Positions 35,057 to 43,734 of a DNA stretch of 64,000 bases are shown one piece after another. Position 1 is the first letter of the stretch, and each line of letters opens with the position of its first letter. Source of the DNA: an uncultured Bacteroides sp. (GTDB lineage: Bacteria; Bacteroidota; Bacteroidia; Bacteroidales; Bacteroidaceae); the NCBI GenBank assembly GCA_900544075.1, contig UQTJ01000009.1, forward strand, positions 39,613 to 103,612, read 5' to 3'. The translations under genes and the position numbers were made by a program. The notes below the pieces were generated by a model. The model saw only the letters and a list, made by a program, of their open reading frames with translations, was not told where the DNA came from and searched no databases.

Positions 35057-37525
35057 TTAGATTTCAAATTCAGCAGCAACCGAACTTCCGCAACGTATTC
35101 CTTGCGGAAGAGCAATCTTATACTCCTTGCCGTTTATCGTAACAACCAGTTCCTTTATGTCAGGATTCATCGTAGCCTCAGTAACAGAAATTTCATATTT
35201 TCCATCAGTCTTTTTCACCATAACAGCTGCCGGAGCCGATACAGACATCGAAAATTCCTTATATTTCAGTCCTTTATTTCCTGGATAGAAAACAGCCTGT
35301 ACGACAGTCTTATCAAGTAATCTTACAGCCTGAACCAAAGTGTCATTACTCATAACTTCGAACGGTAACTTACCTTTTGGAACATCTGTGCCTGCATAAA
35401 CCACATACCCGTATGTGTCATTTACAGGTTTGCGTCCATGCTCAGCCCAGATTCTCAGTATATTGACCTCACTTGGCTTTGACGACAGTTTCTTATTTGA
35501 CAGATTGCGGTTATCCCAGTCTGTAGGTTTAGTCTCACATGAAACAAACGCTTCCTTTGTAAATTCAGGCAAAACAGTATAGCTGAACTTCCCTTTTTGT
35601 GAAATCCATAAAGGATTTTTCTTATCCGATTTCCAGGCTATTTTTTCACCTTTCTTTACCAGCGTTTTATTTCCTTTCTTTATTGTATATACATCGTCAA
35701 CCCATGCTGTCTGATCAATAGTAGTACGCAAGTCTCCTTCTATTTCCGGTTGCATATTTGTAAGTCCCGCACCTAAGGCTACGAAATAATCTCCCATAAT
35801 GAAATAACCTTTATAGACTTTAAATCCATACAGCATTTCGTTTTCTTCCTTAGCTGCATTGCCTTTGTCGTTAACTCCTTCTTTATCGGAACCGTTCATC
35901 TTTTCGAAGATAATTCCGGCCACACCATCTTCATGACCGTCTGTAGCACCTGCCGCAAAATTATGCTTACTGCAATATCCTCTCCAATTTGTCACAGGAA
36001 CAAGTCTGTCCATACCTTCCCTGGCAGTTACGCCCGGCATGGCTGTCACATCCCATCCACCCATAACTTTAAAATATTCATCACCACTACGCTGGAATAA
36101 TGTAGCGCCGTCTGTAGGATAGAAATTATAGTTATCGGCAAATGCAGCACTCTCCAAACCATCAGTCCTGAAGGAAGCCATATTTATATCTATATGATAA
36201 TCAGGAGTTTTCTTCATCAAATCATCATTATTGAAGAACCACCTCATACCTTTATACATACCGTCAGAATATCCATCCATAAAGATTCGGTTGGTCTTCA
36301 CTTCCTTCTGCAATGCAAGAAGTTCTTTTTGCTCCTCCGGTGTGAAAGAAGAAATCCAGTTCTTTACAACTCCGTCAAGCATTTTTGCATAAGGAATACT
36401 CTTTTCATCAGGATTATATACATAAGAACCTCTGTCAAGTCCCGGAAGTCTGTATCCTTTATAATAATACCAGCTACCACCTCTGAAGAAATTCATCAAT
36501 GCCTCTGTATTGGATTTATCCAGCTGCTGTGCCCATGGAGTGCCACGTAACATAGTAAGCATATTCAAGGCATTAGATGCTCCGTCAATAGGATATCCCC
36601 AAACAAGACACTGTTTGCCATGTCCCCATCCGGCACCATCGGCAGTAAAGCCTTCTGTCCAGAACGAGTCTTCGTAAGTCACCTGCGAAGTCATACTTAT
36701 ACCACGTCGGCAAACTTCAGCCAATAAATCCACCATCGGCACTGAGCTGTACATAGCAGCCACCGGTAGCAAGGAACGATATGCAAGTGCATTACCGCCA
36801 ACCCACCAGACATGATTTCTGAACCTTTCAATAGAAACCACATTATCATCAGTGGCATCCTTTCTCAAAGGCTGTGTCCATGCCTGAAGGCCAACAACTT
36901 TAAGCATATCGCAAGCCTCGGTCACCAAAGAACTTGCTTCACCTCTCTCTGCCTTATCCATCAAATCCAGCATGGCAAAATAAACATTCACGGCCGCTGT
37001 AGGGATAGCAAAACATGAAGCATGAAAACGCGGTCTATCGTTACGACGCGATATTTCAAGCATACCATAATGCTTTATGGCCTTCATAAGATTGTCAGAC
37101 AATGCTTCATCAGCCGATATATATCCCAAACGACAGGCACTGCATATCTGAAAAATCCTTTCAAATGCATCACCAATAAAAATTCCTGCCGCATCGTCCG
37201 AGGTATTGGCATACCCTTTATTATATGTATCGTTTTCATCAAATCCTCGTTCTATCGGGTCCATATCCGAGAACGTTCCTTTTTCCGTAAGCAAAGACAG
37301 ATACTCCTTAGCCTTCACACCGTCTTTCAAAGCCTTCAACCTATAAGGATGTTCGCTGAAATAATTTCTTAGTTTTTTAATGGCCTCTGCCTTCTCATTA
37401 TCAGCATGAGCAACTCCGAAGCTATAATACTTTTTATAGTTATTGAAAGCAAAATCCACTTCAGGCTGTTGTGCAAAAGCCGTACACCCCCAAAACACCG
37501 GTAATAACAACAAATAATTCTTCAT
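35057..37525 (-). CDS. Polysaccharide lyase family 8 (chondroitin AC/hyaluronate-type lyase)
   Basis: 822 residues from the ATG at 37525 (MKNYLLLLPVFWGCTAFAQ, signal peptide cleaved near residue 19). A reading frame reaching back to 37702 adds 59 residues without a leader and is not the start. Layout is that of PL8: an N-terminal alpha/alpha toroid with NHVWWVGGNALAYRSLLP and the catalytic His/Tyr region DGAGWGHGKQCLVWGYPIDG, a central super-sandwich beta domain and a C-terminal beta domain. It cleaves chondroitin sulfate and related uronate polymers by beta-elimination in the periplasm, giving unsaturated disaccharides for the GH88 encoded divergently. A -7 box is at 37556-37563. Confidence 0.92.
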   Translation of the reverse strand: MKNYLLLLPVFWGCTAFAQQPEVDFAFNNYKKYYSFGVAHADNEKAEAIKKLRNYFSEHPYRLKALKDGVKAKEYLSLLTEKGTFSDMDPIERGFDENDTYNKGYANTSDDAAGIFIGDAFERIFQICSACRLGYISADEALSDNLMKAIKHYGMLEISRRNDRPRFHASCFAIPTAAVNVYFAMLDLMDKAERGEASSLVTEACDMLKVVGLQAWTQPLRKDATDDNVVSIERFRNHVWWVGGNALAYRSLLPVAAMYSSVPMVDLLAEVCRRGISMTSQVTYEDSFWTEGFTADGAGWGHGKQCLVWGYPIDGASNALNMLTMLRGTPWAQQLDKSNTEALMNFFRGGSWYYYKGYRLPGLDRGSYVYNPDEKSIPYAKMLDGVVKNWISSFTPEEQKELLALQKEVKTNRIFMDGYSDGMYKGMRWFFNNDDLMKKTPDYHIDINMASFRTDGLESAAFADNYNFYPTDGATLFQRSGDEYFKVMGGWDVTAMPGVTAREGMDRLVPVTNWRGYCSKHNFAAGATDGHEDGVAGIIFEKMNGSDKEGVNDKGNAAKEENEMLYGFKVYKGYFIMGDYFVALGAGLTNMQPEIEGDLRTTIDQTAWVDDVYTIKKGNKTLVKKGEKIAWKSDKKNPLWISQKGKFSYTVLPEFTKEAFVSCETKPTDWDNRNLSNKKLSSKPSEVNILRIWAEHGRKPVNDTYGYVVYAGTDVPKGKLPFEVMSNDTLVQAVRLLDKTVVQAVFYPGNKGLKYKEFSMSVSAPAAVMVKKTDGKYEISVTEATMNPDIKELVVTINGKEYKIALPQGIRCGSSVAAEFEI

Positions 37526-37555
37526 GATATACTTTAATTTATTATTTAATTGAGA

Positions 37556-37563
37556 CAAAGATA
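37556..37563 (-). promoter_or_regulatory. -7 box of the PL8 gene
   Basis: Minus strand TATCTTTG (TAnnTTTG), ~31 bases before the ATG at 37525, supporting that start. Confidence 0.6.
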
Positions 37564-37712
37564 CGAAAACTATTATAAAAATATATCTAAAGAGAACGAT
37601 ATACGATACTTTATTTCTCTGCATGCCATTATTTACATGAATTTTTAACCAAAAACCACCAATAAAACGACAAATTACATAAAAAGACTTATGATTATTC
37701 ATTTTTTTATTA

Positions 37713-37720
37713 TATATTTG
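37713..37720 (+). promoter_or_regulatory. -7 box of the GH88/sulfatase unit
   Basis: TATATTTG (TAnnTTTG), 27 bases before the GH88 ATG. The PL8 and GH88 genes thus share a ~220-base divergent control region (37526-37746). Confidence 0.6.
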
Positions 37721-37746
37721 CGCTATAAATTCAAATTATTAATATC

Positions 37747-38979
37747 ATGGAGATAAAAAAGAACTTAGGACTGGCACTTTTGTCTGCAGCAGTATTGGCA
37801 TCATGCAGCACAAAGCCTGAAAAGACTGAAAGTTTTATTGATGCCGAAATCAGCAACATGGTAGCACAACATACCATCCAAACTGATATCATCGAAAAAA
37901 GCGGTAAAATCCTCAATCCGCGTACACTTGATAAAAACGGTAACATCCATTATGTACCTATCGATGACTGGACAAGCGGATTCTTCCCTGGCAGCATGTG
38001 GTTGGATTACGATTTGACTAAAGACGAAAAATGGAAAAAATTAGCAGAAAAATATACTGAAGACCTTGATTCTGTGAAACACCTTAAATGGCATCACGAC
38101 GTAGGTTTTATGATTGGATGCAGCTACCTTACAGGTTATAGAGTAGCTGACAAACCTGAATATGTTGACGTAATTGTAGAAGCAGCAAAATCACTCTCTA
38201 CACGTTTCCGTCCGGGAGCAGGCGTTATCCAGTCATGGGATGCTGACAGAGGATGGCAGGGTAAACGCGGTTGGGAATGTCCTGTTATCATCGACAATAT
38301 GATGAACCTTGAATTGCTTTTCGAAGCTACTAAATTCTCCGGCGACTCTACTTTCCACAAAATTGCAGTATCTCACGCTGACCAGACAATGAAGAACCAC
38401 TTCCGTCCGGACAACAGCTGCTACCACGTTGTTGACTATGCTTTGAAGGATGGAGCTGTTCGCAGCCGTCAGACAGCACAGGGTTATGCACACGAATCAG
38501 CATGGGCTCGCGGTCAGGCATGGGCTATCTACGGATATACTACTTGCTACCGTTATACTCACGACAAGAAGTATCTTGACCAGGCAGAAAAGACTCTTAA
38601 CTTCTACCTCAACGACAAGAACCTTCCTGAAGACCTTATCCCTTATTGGGACTTCGATGCTCCTAACATTCCTAACGAACCAAGAGACGCATCTGCTGCT
38701 GCTTGTATAGCATCTGCTTTGTACGAAATGGACGGTTACTGCCCGGGCAAGAACTATAAGGAACTTGCAGACAAGATTCTGACAAACCTTTCTTCTCCTA
38801 ACTACAAGGCTAAAGTTGGTGAAAACGGTAACTTCATCCTTATGCACTCTGTAGGTAGTATTCCTCACGGACAGGAAATCGACGTTCCTCTGAACTATGC
38901 AGACTACTACTATCAGGAAGCAATCGTTCGCAAACGTAATCTGGAAAACAACCAGCCATTACCTTTTGCAGCTAAATAA
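37747..38979 (+). CDS. GH88 unsaturated glucuronyl hydrolase
   Basis: A 410-residue lipoprotein (signal MEIKKNLGLALLSAAVLASC, lipobox LASC). The (alpha/alpha)6-barrel motifs of GH88 are present: WTSGFFPGSMW, KWHHDVGFMIGCSY, CPVIIDNMMNLELLF with the catalytic Asp, ESAWARGQAWAIYGY and YWDFDAPNIPNEPRDASA. It hydrates and splits the delta-4,5-unsaturated glucuronyl end left by PL8 and PL6 lyases on chondroitin, dermatan or hyaluronan disaccharides, in the periplasm or at the inner face of the outer membrane. It begins the plus-strand arm of the cluster; a hairpin with a T run separates it from the sulfatase gene. Confidence 0.95.
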   Translation: MEIKKNLGLALLSAAVLASCSTKPEKTESFIDAEISNMVAQHTIQTDIIEKSGKILNPRTLDKNGNIHYVPIDDWTSGFFPGSMWLDYDLTKDEKWKKLAEKYTEDLDSVKHLKWHHDVGFMIGCSYLTGYRVADKPEYVDVIVEAAKSLSTRFRPGAGVIQSWDADRGWQGKRGWECPVIIDNMMNLELLFEATKFSGDSTFHKIAVSHADQTMKNHFRPDNSCYHVVDYALKDGAVRSRQTAQGYAHESAWARGQAWAIYGYTTCYRYTHDKKYLDQAEKTLNFYLNDKNLPEDLIPYWDFDAPNIPNEPRDASAAACIASALYEMDGYCPGKNYKELADKILTNLSSPNYKAKVGENGNFILMHSVGSIPHGQEIDVPLNYADYYYQEAIVRKRNLENNQPLPFAAK

Positions 38980-39024
38980 TAGACAATAAGTTAATAATTA
39001 AACATCAAATCGGGACAATCCCGT

Positions 39025-39093
39025 AAAAATATCTGTATTGCTTAGGGATGAAAAAGTCTTGACATCACTTTATGCGATACAGATATTTTTTCT
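39025..39093 (+). terminator. Terminator or attenuator between GH88 and the sulfatase
   Basis: aaaaatatctgtat (39025-39038) pairs with atacagatattttt (39077-39090), followed by T residues; partial read-through would lower sulfatase expression relative to GH88. Confidence 0.65.
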
Positions 39094-39123
39094 TGAAAAC
39101 CATTAATCAAAGCTATAAGAATC

Positions 39124-40665
39124 ATGAGAAATTTTATTCTTCCACTTACAGGCCTTTCACTGTTTTCAACAGGATGCGCCCAGAAGCAAGAACAGAAAAC
39201 TACGGAAATGCCTAACGTGGTATATGTATTCCCTGACCAATACAGAAATATGGCCATGGGATTCTGGAATGAGCCTGAATTCAACAAAAACGTTAATTTT
39301 AAGGCTGACCCTGTACACACTCCAAATATAAACAAGTTTGCCAAGGAATCACTCGTGCTTTCCAATGCTATGAGTAACTGTCCTTTGAGTAGTCCTCACC
39401 GCGGTAGCCTCCTCACAGGTATGTATCCTAATGAAAGTGGAGTCCCTTTGAACTGTAACTCCAGCCGCCCTATCAGTTCACTTCGTACTGACCTTGAATG
39501 TATTAGCGATGTTTACAGCAAAAACGGATACGACTGTGCATACTTCGGAAAACTACACGCAGACTTCCCTACCCCTAACGACCCTGAAAATCCCGGTAAA
39601 TATGTAGAAGAAAGAATACCGGCATGGGACGCATATACCCCGAAGGAAAGACGCCACGGATTCAACTATTGGTATTCATACGGAACTTTCGATGTACACA
39701 AAAACCCTCACTACTGGGACAACGACGGAAAGAAACACGAGCCTAAGGAATGGTCACCTATACATGAAGCTAAAGAAGTAGTTTCATACATCAAGAACGA
39801 AAGAAACCAGCGCGACACAAGCAAGCCTTTCTTCATAATGGTAGGTATGAATCCTCCTCACAGTCCTTACCGCTCACTCGATGACTGTATGGAAGAAGAC
39901 TTCAACCTTTATAAGGATCAGCCTATAGACAGTCTTCTTATCCGTCCTAACGCCGACAAGAAACGTGCCAAGTCAGAATCGGCAAGATATTACTTTGCAT
40001 CAGTAACAGGTGTTGACCGTGCTTTCGGTATGATACTTGACTGCCTGAAGGAAATGGGACTTGACAAGAATACAATAGTAGTATTCACATCCGACCACGG
40101 TGAAACAATGTGCAGCCAGTTTACTGACGACCCTAAGAATTCACCTTATGCAGAGTCAATGAATGTTCCGTTCATCATCAGATATCCGGGACATCTTCGC
40201 CCAAGAGTTGATAACCTGATGATTTCAACTCCTGACATCATGCCTACAATGTTAGGTATGAGTAACCTCGAAAAGTTCATCCCTAAAGGAATACACGGAC
40301 ACAACTATGCTCCATTCTTCAAAGAAGAAAACACTGAAACAGTGGTACGTCCGGAAGGCGCACTCTACATACAGAACATGGACGGAGAAAAAGACAAGGA
40401 CGGAAACGTAATAAGCTATTTTCCACGTTCAAGAGGTATAAAGACACACAAATATACTTTGGCTCTTTACATCGACAGAGAGAATAAACTCACAAAGACA
40501 TTACTCTTCGATGACGAGAAAGACCCATATCAGCTGAACAATCTTCCACTTGAGGAAAACAAAGAGACTGTAGAAGGACTTTTAGCTCTGATGGGTAAAC
40601 AACTGAAAGAAATAAATGACCCATGGTATAAGGAACAGATTCTATCTGATATGATAAAATATTAA
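39124..40665 (+). CDS. Family S1 sulfatase (Ser-type), lipoprotein
   Basis: A 513-residue sulfatase. The signal ends in lipobox STGC. The formylglycine motif is Ser-type: Ser89-Ser-Pro-His-Arg93 within CPLSSPHRGSLLTG, so maturation needs an anaerobic sulfatase-maturating enzyme (anSME), as is usual in gut Bacteroidetes; none is in this window. Metal-binding and active-site motifs PDQYRN near the N-terminus (where many sulfatases have DD), FGKLHADF and the later FTSDHGETM with Asp-His are present. In context it should remove sulfate from chondroitin or dermatan oligosaccharides. The exact position (4-O, 6-O or 2-O) cannot be assigned. Confidence 0.92.
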   Translation: MRNFILPLTGLSLFSTGCAQKQEQKTTEMPNVVYVFPDQYRNMAMGFWNEPEFNKNVNFKADPVHTPNINKFAKESLVLSNAMSNCPLSSPHRGSLLTGMYPNESGVPLNCNSSRPISSLRTDLECISDVYSKNGYDCAYFGKLHADFPTPNDPENPGKYVEERIPAWDAYTPKERRHGFNYWYSYGTFDVHKNPHYWDNDGKKHEPKEWSPIHEAKEVVSYIKNERNQRDTSKPFFIMVGMNPPHSPYRSLDDCMEEDFNLYKDQPIDSLLIRPNADKKRAKSESARYYFASVTGVDRAFGMILDCLKEMGLDKNTIVVFTSDHGETMCSQFTDDPKNSPYAESMNVPFIIRYPGHLRPRVDNLMISTPDIMPTMLGMSNLEKFIPKGIHGHNYAPFFKEENTETVVRPEGALYIQNMDGEKDKDGNVISYFPRSRGIKTHKYTLALYIDRENKLTKTLLFDDEKDPYQLNNLPLEENKETVEGLLALMGKQLKEINDPWYKEQILSDMIKY

Positions 40666-40757
40666 TACATTTATATTGTCCGGCTGTCTTAATCATATCC
40701 ATTATGATTGAATCAGACGGACATGTTTTTTATTAGAACTTTACGAAAGTCAATAAC

Positions 40758-42221
40758 ATGAAACGCTTATTATCTATCCTCACATCCGTAGCATTCACTA
40801 CATCCCTGATGGCAAACAACAGTATTATCGTAAATACAACACAAAATCTGGTAAATGCTGTTTCTACAGTTAAACCGGGAGATACAATTCTGATAGCAGA
40901 CGGAACCTACCGGAATCTGCGACTCTCTGTCACTACTGACGGAACAAGCGACAAAATGATAACCATCAAAGCCCGGAACCCGGGTAAAGCATACATCTCC
41001 GGAAACTCAGCAATAGAACTTAGAGGAGATTATATCCATCTGTCAGGACTGTATTTCAAAGACGGTAGCAGAAATCCCAGTGAATGGAAAACTCACGGTC
41101 CGGGTATCGTCAGCATATATGCCGACCACTGCGAGGTGTCTGAATGTCTGTTCTATGATTTTGACCAGGCAAATTCATCATATATTTCTACCAATCTCGA
41201 CGAATCAGGTCACGTACCGCAATATTGCCACATACACCACTGCGCATTCATAGGCAAGACAACACAGGACCAGGTAATAAATCTTAACAACACAAGAAAG
41301 AAAACTCTTGAAGGAGAACCAGGGAAGCCTATGTACCACCGCATCAGCTATTGCTATTTCTCAAACCCACCGAAGAAAGGAAATGCAGGAGGCGGTATAA
41401 GAGTAGGCTACTGGCGCAAGGATTACGGAAGATGCCTTATAGACCATAACCTCTTTGAAAGACAGGACTCTGAAGCAGAGATAGTGACAAGCAAATCAAT
41501 GGAGAATGTATATTTTGCCAATACATTCATCAACTGTCGCGGTACTCTGAATTTCCGTCACGGCGACAAGCAGGTAGCACTGAACAACATTTTCATCGGT
41601 ACTGACGAAATGTACGGCTACGGTGGTATGTACATCTGGGGAAGCAACCATATAATTGGCAACAATTTCTTCTATCTTCCAAAGACCATGAAAGACAGAG
41701 GATTTGCAGGCATTTACTTCAATTGCGGACCTAAAGCCAGCGAACACGCCCTTGCCTATGATATGGTGGTAGTAAGCAACACATTCGTTGCAGTGCAGGG
41801 CTATGCTTTCAACCTTGCCCCTATGTACGACAGACGATTAAAAGCATTCGGTGCCGAAACAGAACTTCCACACGATATCACATTTGTCAATAACTATGTA
41901 TCCGCCCATAATAAGACCAAATCCGTATGGCACGAAGAAAACGGCAATTCTGCCAAACAGACATGGGAAGACAATGTATATTCCGGACTTGATGTATCCG
42001 ATATGAAAGGCTGGGAAAACGGCACAGCTCCGAAAGGTATCAGCACCGAAGGACTGAAAAAGATTCTGCCATACACATCCATCGAAGGAATAGATCTGGA
42101 TTTCTTAAAGATACTCTCTACTCCGCTTCAGGACAAACCACTCAATAAGAAAATAACCGGACCGTCATGGTGCGATGAATATCCGGGCAATTATGCTGAA
42201 ACAGGGGTATTCGTGCAATAA
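40758..42221 (+). CDS. Polysaccharide lyase family 6 (chondroitinase B-like)
   Basis: A 487-residue parallel beta-helix protein with a signal peptide (cleavage near LMANN). PL6 catalytic signatures are present: the Lys in EIVTSKSMENVYFANTF and the Arg in CRGTLNFRHGDK, with coil-forming N.F/GN.F repeats throughout. PL6 holds chondroitinase B (dermatan sulfate lyase) and alginate lyases; the GAG neighbours favour dermatan sulfate. It complements PL8, which handles glucuronate-containing regions, by cutting at iduronate. Encoded 92 bases after the sulfatase on the same strand. No SusC/SusD pair or hybrid two-component sensor adjoins, so uptake must be encoded elsewhere. Confidence 0.9.
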   Translation: MKRLLSILTSVAFTTSLMANNSIIVNTTQNLVNAVSTVKPGDTILIADGTYRNLRLSVTTDGTSDKMITIKARNPGKAYISGNSAIELRGDYIHLSGLYFKDGSRNPSEWKTHGPGIVSIYADHCEVSECLFYDFDQANSSYISTNLDESGHVPQYCHIHHCAFIGKTTQDQVINLNNTRKKTLEGEPGKPMYHRISYCYFSNPPKKGNAGGGIRVGYWRKDYGRCLIDHNLFERQDSEAEIVTSKSMENVYFANTFINCRGTLNFRHGDKQVALNNIFIGTDEMYGYGGMYIWGSNHIIGNNFFYLPKTMKDRGFAGIYFNCGPKASEHALAYDMVVVSNTFVAVQGYAFNLAPMYDRRLKAFGAETELPHDITFVNNYVSAHNKTKSVWHEENGNSAKQTWEDNVYSGLDVSDMKGWENGTAPKGISTEGLKKILPYTSIEGIDLDFLKILSTPLQDKPLNKKITGPSWCDEYPGNYAETGVFVQ

Positions 42222-42396
42222 CAAAGGCTTTCTGTTTTCCATTTTACCTGAATAAATTTTATATGAATGGCATTTAAACAGTATTTAAATAAAAACAAAC
42301 ACCATTCATTCCGTGTTTATTAATTGTTTATATGACAGACAGTGAACGATTAATAAACTACGGTAAAAGCATAAATAACACTTAAAATTAGGATTT
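42222..42396. repeat. Intergenic hairpin with phased TTTAAA motifs
   Basis: gcatttaaacagtatttaaat (two TTTAAA units 11 bases apart, ~42269-42289) sits inside an inverted repeat atgaatgg/ccattcat (42263-42309). Similar units occur at 13725 and 58590. Confidence 0.5.
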
Positions 42397-42876
42397 ATGA
42401 AAGAGCTGAAACAGGAAATATCAATAAGGAAGTATCTTTACGAGGAACTTTCGGACTCTGACAAACGACTTATTGAAGCAGCCAAGGAAGCTACGAAACG
42501 GAGTTATGCTCCTTACTCTCGCTTCAATGTAGGAGCGGCAGTTTTGCTTGATGACGGAACTATTGTTACAGGGGCTAATCAGGAAAATGCAGCCTATCCC
42601 TCCGGTCTGTGCGCCGAACGTACCGCACTGTTTCATGCCGGCTCACAATACCCGGATAAGGCAGTAACAACTCTCGCCATTGCAGCATCAAATTCCGAAG
42701 GCTTTACCGAACTTCCTGTTACACCATGCGGGGCATGCCGACAGGTACTTTTAGAAACAGAAATGAGATACAAACGCCCCATACGGGTACTAATGTGCGG
42801 CACAACATTCACTTACGAGATACTCGGAACGAAAGCCCTTCTTCCACTGTCATTCACGGACAAATCTATGGATTAA
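42397..42876 (+). CDS. cdd: Cytidine deaminase
   Basis: A 159-residue deaminase with the complete zinc site: the His/Cys-Ala-Glu motif in SGLCAERTALF (Cys ligand and catalytic Glu) and the PCGACRQVL motif giving the other two Cys ligands, as in homotetrameric cytidine deaminases. It converts cytidine and deoxycytidine to uridine and deoxyuridine in pyrimidine salvage. The N-terminal ~20 residues (KELKQEISIRKYLYEEL) extend the usual ~135-residue core. Single-gene unit; the region downstream to the fimbrial locus has no clear terminator. Confidence 0.96.
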   Translation: MKELKQEISIRKYLYEELSDSDKRLIEAAKEATKRSYAPYSRFNVGAAVLLDDGTIVTGANQENAAYPSGLCAERTALFHAGSQYPDKAVTTLAIAASNSEGFTELPVTPCGACRQVLLETEMRYKRPIRVLMCGTTFTYEILGTKALLPLSFTDKSMD

Positions 42877-42978
42877 ACAGTAAAAAACATACTACACAGA
42901 AACGAACAGAACAGACTTCACTAACTTGACATAAGAACATGCCCTTTACCTCGCTTTCATCTACGATTGCTTCTCCCA

Positions 42979-43173
42979 TTATTCACATTCATGCATCTTT
43001 ACTTCGCTATGTACCGAACCATTGCCGCGATACTTATCTTCCGGATTATCAAAAAAATAAGCAATATTTCCTCCATTTGGATTTTGTTCTCGAAATTTTT
43101 GAGCAGCTTCAGGATATGGATATACTTTAACTGCACGAAATTTCTGCATAATTAAAATATTATTTATACTCAT
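42979..43173 (-). CDS. Possible small protein at the edge of the fimbrial locus
   Basis: A 64-residue frame from an ATG at 43173 (MSINNILIMQKFRAVKVYP). Its composition looks protein-like, with EAAQKFREQNPNGGNIAYFF and an NPEDKYRGNG segment, but no family is recognised. A longer frame starts at 43254. It could be the 3' fragment of a lost gene, because it sits between cdd and decayed fimbrial sequence. Confidence 0.3.
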   Translation of the reverse strand: MSINNILIMQKFRAVKVYPYPEAAQKFREQNPNGGNIAYFFDNPEDKYRGNGSVHSEVKMHECE

Positions 43174-43347
43174 TTTTTGCCTCGCCCTACCATTAGCATC
43201 ATCAATCCTCCTACTAACCCTCTCCTTATTCTGTCTTGCCTCGTACATACACATAAATTTTTAAGATTATTACTCAATTAAAACTCTTTGGAGAGCAGCA
43301 GCACGAAGGGGCGGTCGCCCCTAATGCCCAGCTTAGTCGAAAAAAAC

Positions 43348-43715
43348 TTATCCGCCTTCGTTGCTACTGCCGGATGATGACGTAGTTGCCGTCTTGTCGA
43401 TGCTCAGCTCTACCGCATTGGCGGCGTCGCGCATCTTCTGCTTGGGTATGAAGACAATTTTCGGAGCCTTCAGCGCGTCCTTTACCGTGACTTCCGCTGC
43501 CGAGTCCATCATTGTTTCGCCTGTCCTGACAAGGGTATCTGATACTCTTCGCCACGGGTATATGATACTGTCAGCAAAGGGTATCTGATACTCTTTATCA
43601 AGGGTCACTGTGACTGTTCCGTCCCCGCGCCGTCGGCATCATACTCCACTACTTTGTCCGCAGTGCTGTTTGTGCCCGTATAACAATAATCGGTGTCCGT
43701 GTCTCGTTTCCGCCG
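43348..43715 (-). pseudogene. Decayed 3' fragment of a fimbrial-locus gene
   Basis: Two minus-strand frames join into one plausible protein tail: RDTDTDYCYTGTNSTADKVV..YDADG in the first and GTVTVTLDKEYQIPFADS through to TATTSSSGSSNEGG in the second. The frames meet at a G-rich stretch near 43615-43625, so a one-base deletion is likely. No start codon or signal sequence remains. GC content is as high as in the adjacent fimbrillin genes, so it is probably the remains of another cell-surface gene of this locus. Confidence 0.5.
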
Positions 43716-43734
43716 GATTAAACAGGCCGATCGC

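Noticed and set aside
37526..37702. 59-residue N-terminal extension of the PL8 lyase
   Set aside because: The signal peptide begins at the internal ATG at 37525 and a -7 box at 37556-37563 lies inside the extension.
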